Assembly (NCBI RefSeq): GCF_002858675.1
Contig: NZ_PJZF01000003.1
Location: forward strand, 62,001 to 126,000
Reading direction: 5' to 3'
DNA: 64,000 nt
Source: Chimaeribacter californicus
GTDB lineage: Bacteria; Pseudomonadota; Gammaproteobacteria; Enterobacterales; Enterobacteriaceae
Shown one piece after another: positions 59,855 to 64,000 of the stretch. Positions within the stretch are counted from its first letter, which is position 1. The number at the start of each line of letters is the position of its first letter. The position numbers and the translations under genes are program-made. Below the pieces are notes generated by a model that had not been told where the DNA came from, searched no databases, and saw nothing but the letters and a program-made list of their open reading frames with translations.

Positions 59855-60133
59855 ATGGTTGATTCAATGCATTACACAGTAAGGAAAAAATACCAATTTA
59901 AGGTTAAGAATCTAAATGCGTACTTATTTGAAAGCGACGGCGGTGGGTGGTTTTCCGCTGTACGCTCGCCTGATGATGTGTGCTTGGAAGTTGGTGATGT
60001 TATTAAGCATTACAGTGCCAATCAATGGCGTGACAAAGAAGAAAAGACGCTTACGATCGACCCCGACCTGAAGTGTTCTACCTATCAAGAAGCGGATGCT
60101 AAATTTGCAGCGTGGGTTGATGAAGATTCATAG
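59855..60133 (+). CDS. Small plus-strand phage gene (accessory)
   Basis: 92 residues from ATG at 59855, with GAGGG four bases upstream. It points against all surrounding late genes and starts 21 bases from the terminase small-subunit start, so its promoter must lie in that gene's start. The protein is acidic at the end (AKFAAWVDEDS) with no signal peptide. A 9-base-pair hairpin GGATACGGG/CCCGTATCC lies after it at about 60160-60193. Such opposite genes are typically expressed in the lysogen. Function unknown. Confidence 0.65.
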   Translation: MVDSMHYTVRKKYQFKVKNLNAYLFESDGGGWFSAVRSPDDVCLEVGDVIKHYSANQWRDKEEKTLTIDPDLKCSTYQEADAKFAAWVDEDS

Positions 60134-60270
60134 TTTTATCCATTTCTCCTCAAAATAGGATACGGGCCTCTGTGTTTGGGTTAACCCGTATCCATACAGT
60201 CTTTCCACGAGCATGATGAAAAAATTCCGAGTTAGTGCTGGAGCTGCCTTTTAATGTTTTTTCCAATAAA

Positions 60271-60290
60271 AAACCGCCCGGAGGCGGTTT
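60271..60290. terminator. Terminator between accessory block and terminase
   Basis: AAACCGCC-CGGA-GGCGGTTT, with the longer T run on the minus strand, directly after the stop of the 65-residue gene. It should stop accessory transcripts before the terminase genes. Confidence 0.85.
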
Positions 60291-60292
60291 CA

Positions 60293-60490
60293 TTATTTGG
60301 CTAGAGCTTCCTGTATAGCGTCAGCTATCTTGGAAACATGCTTTTCAACACTCTCAGCATCATGGGCTAGCGAACCTGAACCAACAGAAGCTTTTATTAT
60401 TTCGACAGCAGCCTGCACCGCTAACAATCTTTGAAATTCCTTCTGAGTTACCCCATTCGGGGTGGTTTTCAGAAAATAATTCTCTAACAT
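60293..60490 (-). CDS. Small phage protein, function unknown
   Basis: 65 residues, helical (LAVQAAVEIIKASVGSGSLA, VEKHVSKIADAIQEALAK). AGGAGG lies five bases before the ATG at 60490, an excellent ribosome site. It follows the TolA-like gene and precedes a terminator. No known motif. Confidence 0.7.
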   Translation of the reverse strand: MLENYFLKTTPNGVTQKEFQRLLAVQAAVEIIKASVGSGSLAHDAESVEKHVSKIADAIQEALAK

Positions 60491-60567
60491 CAAAACCTCC
60501 TTTTCACAAATGGAGGCTACAGATTATCGCTAAGGCTTCTTTTAGTGAACAGGAATTAACCATTATC

Positions 60568-60589
60568 AAGCTCACCCGCAGATGAGCTT
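60568..60589. repeat. Hairpin with conserved flank TTGTGATGGC, copy 1
   Basis: AAGCTCA-N8-TGAGCTT followed on the plus strand by TTGTGATGGC. A second hairpin with the same flank is at 61140-61161. It lies between the TolA-like gene and the small gene after it. There is no T run, so it may be a weak terminator or processing site. Confidence 0.5.
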
Positions 60590-60643
60590 TGTGATGGCAA
60601 TAAAAAACTTTCCAAAGGCGGTTAATCATAACTTCCGCAGCCG

Positions 60644-61057
60644 TTATGGTGCGAAATGTACCAATATATCGTCTTTTAGGCCTACTGGGCGCATTGGAAA
60701 CGTGTCTGATTCGGCGGCTTGTTTTATTGCTTCAATAGCAGTAGCACAAAGCTCTGGATCCCCACCTTGCGCTTTTATACTTACAGGAGGCTTACCCTGT
60801 GGCTGCGTGATGGCTAAGTCGCAAACCTTCCCATGGTAAGTTTTTGCGTCAAAAAAACGGTATTGAATGGCAGTATGAACTTGGCAATACCAAACAATTA
60901 TTTCACGCTTTTCACTGACAGTGGAATTTTGTGATTCACAGTAGCTCTTGATTTCTGATGCGGTTGGAAACTCTGATCTTGGTGTAAGCCCTCGAGTAGT
61001 ATGAGTTTGACACCCGAACAGTGTTAAGGCCGCAATGACGCAATATGCTTTTCTCAT
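60644..61057 (-). CDS. TolA C-terminal-domain lipoprotein (prophage accessory gene)
   Basis: 137 residues. The start is a lipoprotein signal (LTLFGC, Cys16) with glutamine next, so outer-membrane sorting is expected. Residues about 60-137 match TolA domain III: FFDAKTYHGKVCDLAI and GGDPELC against FYDASSYAGKTCTLRI and GGDPALC in E. coli TolA. The two cysteines (79 and 104) have the same 25-residue spacing as the TolA disulphide. The TolA anchor and long helix are missing. TolA domain III binds TolB, colicins and the filamentous-phage g3p, so a free copy at the outer membrane could act as a decoy. ATG at 61057 is preferred over one seven codons upstream. Confidence 0.85.
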   Translation of the reverse strand: MRKAYCVIAALTLFGCQTHTTRGLTPRSEFPTASEIKSYCESQNSTVSEKREIIVWYCQVHTAIQYRFFDAKTYHGKVCDLAITQPQGKPPVSIKAQGGDPELCATAIEAIKQAAESDTFPMRPVGLKDDILVHFAP

Positions 61058-61139
61058 GTTAACTTCCCTGTAGAACATTTCGATTTTTATATCACTTCTA
61101 TTGAGTCATGGGTAGAAATGACATGTGGAAATCATCATC

Positions 61140-61161
61140 AGGCGCACTCGCAAATGCGCCT
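61140..61161. repeat. Hairpin with conserved flank TTGTGATGGC, copy 2
   Basis: AGGCGCA-N8-TGCGCCT followed on the plus strand by the same TTGTGATGGC flank as copy 1, directly at the stop codon of rha. It probably marks the end of that transcript. Confidence 0.5.
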
Positions 61162-61169
61162 TGTGATGG

Positions 61170-61712
61170 CTACAAGTCAGGCCGTTCATCGTTGAACAGC
61201 AGGCCAGGCTGTGCAATCTGCATGATGTGGTCATGCTCAACTGCAAGCACGCGCTTCTCTTTCTTACGCTCATTCATCAGACGACTGCCAATGGTTCCTT
61301 TCAGCTTTGAACGGGTTTCTTTAATAGCGAATCGATGCTGCAACTCTTCGCCCATGGCCTGCCGCTGAATTAGTCGGGTTGTCATCCAGTTAAACGCCGA
61401 GATATAGCTTTCTTTGATGGCAGTAGCAGCCTTTCCAGTAAAGCCCATCACGAGCATCATCCAGCCGTCTTTAGTAATGCTATACATCAGGCGCATTTCA
61501 CCTTTACGGTCGAGATATTCAACGGGCTCAAAATTGAGCCGGCTAAAATCCGGTGAGCACTCACCTTCAAGGCGCTTAATTGCTCTCAGTACGTTTTTGT
61601 GTGCCTTTCCAAAGTACTCAGCAACCTTAAGGGAGGTTGTTACGACTCGGTCACCCGATGGCATAACCATGTCATGGAAATTGAAGGCAGGAATAACTGA
61701 CGGATTATTCAT
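61170..61712 (-). CDS. Rha-family regulatory protein
   Basis: 180 residues. The pRha domain is clear: VAEYFGKAHKNVLRAIKRLE, EMRLMYSITKDGWMMLVMGF and GKAATAIKESYISAFNWM. Rha is found in lambdoid phages and is linked to the host factor IHF in infection. It lies after the lysis cassette, behind a terminator, so it probably has its own promoter in the 200-base gap upstream. Confidence 0.88.
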   Translation of the reverse strand: MNNPSVIPAFNFHDMVMPSGDRVVTTSLKVAEYFGKAHKNVLRAIKRLEGECSPDFSRLNFEPVEYLDRKGEMRLMYSITKDGWMMLVMGFTGKAATAIKESYISAFNWMTTRLIQRQAMGEELQHRFAIKETRSKLKGTIGSRLMNERKKEKRVLAVEHDHIMQIAQPGLLFNDERPDL

Positions 61713-61852
61713 GGTCGATTCCTTTTAGGAAGATGAGCCTGTCGCACAGAACAGCCGTCACCCGAGAGGCCGCCATGATGCCAACGGTTGTTCTCAGGCT
61801 CAGCTTTCTGAAAGGCTCGGGTTATTGTTTGCGCGTGCGAGGCGCATAAAAA

Positions 61853-61876
61853 AGGCCCGCATTCATATGCAGGCCT
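61853..61876 (-). terminator. Terminator after the lysis cassette
   Basis: On the minus strand AGGCC-T-GCAT / ATGC-G-GGCCT with an ATGA loop, one mismatch and six T bases, 38 bases after the last lysis gene. Confidence 0.85.
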
Positions 61877-61913
61877 ATGGTGCTCGTTGTACGCTAGGGT
61901 CCGATAAGTTTAT

Positions 61914-62177
61914 TTACAGGTACTTCTGAGCCAGTGCCTTTAGCTCGTCTTTCGCAGCAGCACCCAGTTGGGCAACGCCCTGCTCTACGAAGCTGAATGC
62001 AGCTTCAAAGTCTTTAACGCCGGTCTTTACTTCAGCCACTGGAGTGGATTCAACAACAGGCGTTTCAGTAGTGGTTACGGTGTCAGCAACAGGGGCTGTT
62101 GCTGTATCGGTGGTGATCGTGTCAGTCACGGTAGGTTCCTTTGTCTCTTTGGTGAGTAGCCATTTGAGCGGGTTCAT
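61914..62177 (-). CDS. Small lysis-cassette protein, function unknown
   Basis: 87 residues from ATG at 62177 (GGAG seven bases upstream, overlap of four bases with the previous stop). The first 45 residues are rich in threonine, valine and acidic residues with repeats of TDTITT type; the last 35 are helical (VKDFEAAFSFVEQGVAQLGA). No signal peptide or membrane segment. A longer frame upstream has proline- and arginine-rich composition and is not coding. Confidence 0.6.
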   Translation of the reverse strand: MNPLKWLLTKETKEPTVTDTITTDTATAPVADTVTTTETPVVESTPVAEVKTGVKDFEAAFSFVEQGVAQLGAAAKDELKALAQKYL

Positions 62178-62443
62178 TTCTTTTCTCCGCAAAGGCGGTC
62201 GTATAAATCGTTGTGGGCGTTGATAGCCCGGACGGTGCGGATATCCATTAGCTCTGAGTCTTTGCCGTGGGTGTAGATAGGGCTGAAGAGTGTGCAACTG
62301 GAATCAACGGTAACCGTGGGGCTAGTCGTCTGAGTTGTAGCGTGAGGAGTGCAGCTTGTTGCGGCTAGCAGCATCACTGAGAGCAGCGTTAGTCGTTTGA
62401 GCATCTTTAGCCACCTGTGCATTTTCTTTCTGCTTTTCAGCAA
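62174..62443 (-). CDS. Outer-membrane spanin lipoprotein, Rz1-like
   Basis: 89 residues, or 76 from an inner ATG at 62404. A lipoprotein signal ends in MLLAATSC. The mature part is short (TPHATTQTTSPTVTVDSSC, then NAHNDLYDRLCGEKK). Its start lies inside the Rz-like gene in another frame, the typical layout of Rz/Rz1 spanins. With the inner-membrane spanin it fuses the membranes at lysis. Confidence 0.75.
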   Translation of the reverse strand: MLKSRKKMHRWLKMLKRLTLLSVMLLAATSCTPHATTQTTSPTVTVDSSCTLFSPIYTHGKDSELMDIRTVRAINAHNDLYDRLCGEKK

Positions 62444-62609
62444 CAGCTGATACCTGAGCAGACTCGACCTTAGCCGCGGTTACGTCAGCTTTAGCCTGCG
62501 TCTGTGTGGTGCCAATCTTCTTGCCACCGAAGTAACTCGCAACCAGCGCAACCACAACGGCGAGACCGGCAAGAATCTCTGACCACCATCCGGAGAGGAG
62601 TGCTGTCAT
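62322..62609 (-). CDS. Inner-membrane spanin, Rz-like
   Basis: 95 residues: one N-terminal membrane helix (ILAGLAVVVALVASYFG) and then a helical periplasmic tail rich in A, Q and K (AKADVTAAKVESAQVSAVAE). It overlaps the holin gene by four bases and contains the start of the Rz1-like gene. Shorter than lambda Rz (153) but the layout is right. Confidence 0.75.
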   Translation of the reverse strand: MTALLSGWWSEILAGLAVVVALVASYFGGKKIGTTQTQAKADVTAAKVESAQVSAVAEKQKENAQVAKDAQTTNAALSDAASRNKLHSSRYNSDD

Positions 62610-62950
62610 GGTTGCGCGTCCAGTTGCTGTTTCTGGTTGAGTAGCTTCCGCTGACGGATGAACTGTGCTAAGACAGCCATCACCATCAGGAATGAACCGA
62701 TGATGCTCAGGTAATTTGGGGGCAAGAACGACTTAATGTCTGGCGGCAGCATGTTCCAGCCGGTGAGTGCGGCATCAGGGATGAGCTGCATTGCGGCACT
62801 TAACGCTGCGCCAGCACTCCCCAGCCACACTGACCACGCTTTGAATAGCAGCTTGGCATGAGCCACAAACTCCAGATTGGTGTATTTGCGGATGAGAAGA
62901 ACGCCGATAATTATCGCCAGGACAATCAGGAGCCAGATGAGGAATGTCAT
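62606..62950 (-). CDS. Holin
   Basis: 114 residues with two or three hydrophobic segments (LIWLLIVLAIIIGVLLI, WLGSAGAALSAAMQLI, LSIIGSFLMVMAVLAQFI) and a charged C-terminus (RQRKLLNQKQQ). It overlaps the lysozyme gene by four bases. Called as holin from topology and position. Confidence 0.78.
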   Translation of the reverse strand: MTFLIWLLIVLAIIIGVLLIRKYTNLEFVAHAKLLFKAWSVWLGSAGAALSAAMQLIPDAALTGWNMLPPDIKSFLPPNYLSIIGSFLMVMAVLAQFIRQRKLLNQKQQLDAQP

Positions 62951-63489
62951 AGCTCTACCCTCTGCTGAATCCAGCCATAAACAAACGTCTCGTTAGCCGC
63001 CCTGCCTTCTGCAAGCTCGATATACCGGGCGCCCTGAAGGCTGTTCAGTGCCTTGAGCATCACGGTGACACCCTCATGACTACGGGCTGTAATGAACGCC
63101 CGCAAAGCAGTGATGGTGCGTGGGCCAATCTGGCCGTCTGCCACAATGTCCGGGTACAGCGTCGCCTGCTGATTGAATACATTCAGGCATCGTTGGAGAA
63201 ACTTAGCCGCTACTGCCGGCCCCATGTTTACGCCGGTGTCGCAAAGCTCTGCCGCAATCTGCGGTGACAGCGCATTGACCTGATCGAACCGTGGACCAGT
63301 CCAGTAATCAGCCTCAAGAATGCTCAGCGCCTGCTGTCGTGACAGGTTCTTCATGTCGCCGGTGTAGCCATGCGCCCGGGCAACCGCTTCAGTGATTCCC
63401 CAGTTGGTCGCGCCTCCTTTGTCGTTGGGGTTGTTTACGTAACCCCCTTCCTTGCCGAGGATTTCGTTAAAAATGTCGTCTTTCGTCAT
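62947..63489 (-). CDS. Phage lysozyme, GH108 family
   Basis: 180 residues. The GH108 motif EGGYVNNPNDKGGATNWGIT contains the catalytic glutamate (residue 14). The C-terminal part (VADGQIGPRTITALRAFI) is a small peptidoglycan-binding domain. No signal sequence is obvious, so the holin is needed for release. It overlaps both neighbours by four bases. Confidence 0.92.
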   Translation of the reverse strand: MTKDDIFNEILGKEGGYVNNPNDKGGATNWGITEAVARAHGYTGDMKNLSRQQALSILEADYWTGPRFDQVNALSPQIAAELCDTGVNMGPAVAAKFLQRCLNVFNQQATLYPDIVADGQIGPRTITALRAFITARSHEGVTVMLKALNSLQGARYIELAEGRAANETFVYGWIQQRVEL

Positions 63490-63800
63490 TTCCCTTCATC
63501 CTCTTTGACTACCTGCTTCACCTTGTCAGCGGTCTTATTGGCTGTGCGGTCTGGCAGGGAATCGAGTTTCTTCTGAAGGTCGGCCACCTGATTACTCAGT
63601 TGCTCAACCTTTTCATCACGGCGTTCTGCGGTGATGCTGTAGTACTGTCTGATGGCCTCTACTCGCTCATTGGTTTTGCTGTTGAGGTAGGCGAAGATAA
63701 TCGTCATGACGATTGATAATACGCATAGGCCAAGCAACACCCTGCCCACAAAGAACATGCGCTTGTGTGCCTTGGGTATCTCGCTATTGGGTAGGTGCAT
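63486..63800 (-). CDS. Membrane-anchored coiled-coil phage protein
   Basis: 104 residues: one membrane helix (VLLGLCVLSIVMTIIFAYL) and a long coiled coil (EKVEQLSNQVADLQKKLDSL). It overlaps the lysozyme gene by four bases and the previous gene by 17, so it belongs to the lysis operon. It could be an extra holin-like or antiholin protein; function unknown. Confidence 0.7.
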   Translation of the reverse strand: MHLPNSEIPKAHKRMFFVGRVLLGLCVLSIVMTIIFAYLNSKTNERVEAIRQYYSITAERRDEKVEQLSNQVADLQKKLDSLPDRTANKTADKVKQVVKEDEGK

Positions 63801-64000
63801 CGCTGTCGTCCTCCAGAGTGGCGATCAGCCGAGTGACTTCATTCCTGAATCGGTCGTTACCTGAATTGCTCGCTTCTGACATCGCCAACAGGATGCCCAG
63901 GGCGTTCTTGATCAGCCGGAGGTCTGTCTCCAGGGTGGAGATGCGACGAATGTTTTTATCGTGTCTGTCGCGGAGGTCGTCGTTTTCCTTTCGGAGCAGC
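63784..64000 (-). CDS. Coiled-coil phage protein, start cut by window edge
   Basis: At least 71 residues, 5' end outside the window. The visible part (LRDRHDKNIRRISTLETDLR) is helical with a heptad pattern and ends LEDDSDAPTQ. It overlaps the next gene by 17 bases. Function unknown. Confidence 0.65.
   Translation of the reverse strand, partial: LLRKENDDLRDRHDKNIRRISTLETDLRLIKNALGILLAMSEASNSGNDRFRNEVTRLIATLEDDSDAPTQ

Larger units (their letters stand above)
30757..64000 (-). mobile_element. Siphophage-type prophage, right end outside window
   Basis: From 30757 onward the genes are phage structural, lysis and accessory genes, almost all on the minus strand, with lower GC than the host. The tail-fibre end adjoins sbcB, so this border is the end opposite to the integrase. 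No integrase, main repressor or replication gene is seen, so the element extends beyond 64000 and is larger than 33 kb. Terminase, portal, MuF and DUF2213 proteins and the tail modules K, I and J place it with lambda-like long non-contractile-tail phages. Confidence 0.95.

Noticed and set aside
61914..62297. Longer start for the last lysis-cassette gene
   Set aside because: The extra 40 residues are rich in P, R and Y and overlap the spanin gene; the ATG at 62177 has a good ribosome site.
30757..64000. CRISPR array or phage tRNA genes
   Set aside because: I saw no regular repeat-spacer pattern and no cloverleaf with a T loop inside the prophage.

Overview
The window looks like the chromosome of a GC-rich enterobacterium with a lambdoid-type siphophage prophage in its right half. 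The host part carries an ada-alkB operon, tmaR (yeeX), yeeA, an E. coli-type tRNA-Asn, KdgR-type uronate genes and a remnant of sbcB. The protein versions and the GC-rich coding suggest Serratia or a close relative in Enterobacterales; this is an inference from resemblance, not a search result.

Host region (1 to about 30.76 kb). At the left edge is a chaperone-usher fimbrial operon on the minus strand (major subunit, chaperone, usher, two further pilins, the last cut by the edge). An AT-rich 880-base gap follows, then a tailspike-like beta-helix protein and an orphan lacZ. The lacZ promoter keeps the spacing of the E. coli lac CRP site, -35 box and lacO1 to the base, but lacI and lacY are not beside it. 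A tRNA-Asn and its terminator come next, then a TacA/TacT-type toxin-antitoxin pair bounded by a second copy of that terminator. A zinc dehydrogenase precedes a uronate unit: a GPH-type transporter with a class II CRP site, then kduD and an RpiB-type isomerase behind a KdgR box. A small AT-richer islet holds a DUF2778 (Tlde1-like) type VI effector broken by one in-frame stop, next to an intact exported protein of three tandem repeats that is probably its immunity protein. Then come a SulP transporter with a beta carbonic anhydrase, a GNAT enzyme, alkB-ada, a MetX-like hydrolase, tmaR, yeeA, gtrA-gtrB, a small hypothetical gene and an MscS-family channel.

Prophage (about 30.76 kb to beyond 64 kb). 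Host sequence ends after the first 15 codons of sbcB (exonuclease I), so the phage sits inside the start of that gene. Late genes run right to left on the minus strand: lysis cassette, Rha, terminase, portal, MuF head protein, protease/scaffold, decoration and capsid proteins, connectors, tail tube, tail assembly, tape measure, tip proteins M-L-K-I-J, then fibres, including an SGNH-esterase spike. Integrase, primary repressor and replication genes must lie right of the window.

The most unusual part is a set of accessory genes among the late genes, several followed by their own terminator. Three encode exported proteins resembling parts of host envelope machines: a TonB C-terminal domain with a signal peptide, a BamE/SmpA-like lipoprotein and a TolA domain III lipoprotein. 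These could be decoys that block TonB- or Tol-dependent phages and colicins, but that is inference. A MuF protein with a zinc-peptidase-like C-terminal domain and a small downstream gene resembles a MuF polymorphic toxin-immunity pair. A P22 immI-like unit (Arc-like and Mnt-like repressors, two antirepressor-type proteins) sits between the tail chaperone and tape-measure genes, with three operator-like repeats spaced exactly 21 bp apart.
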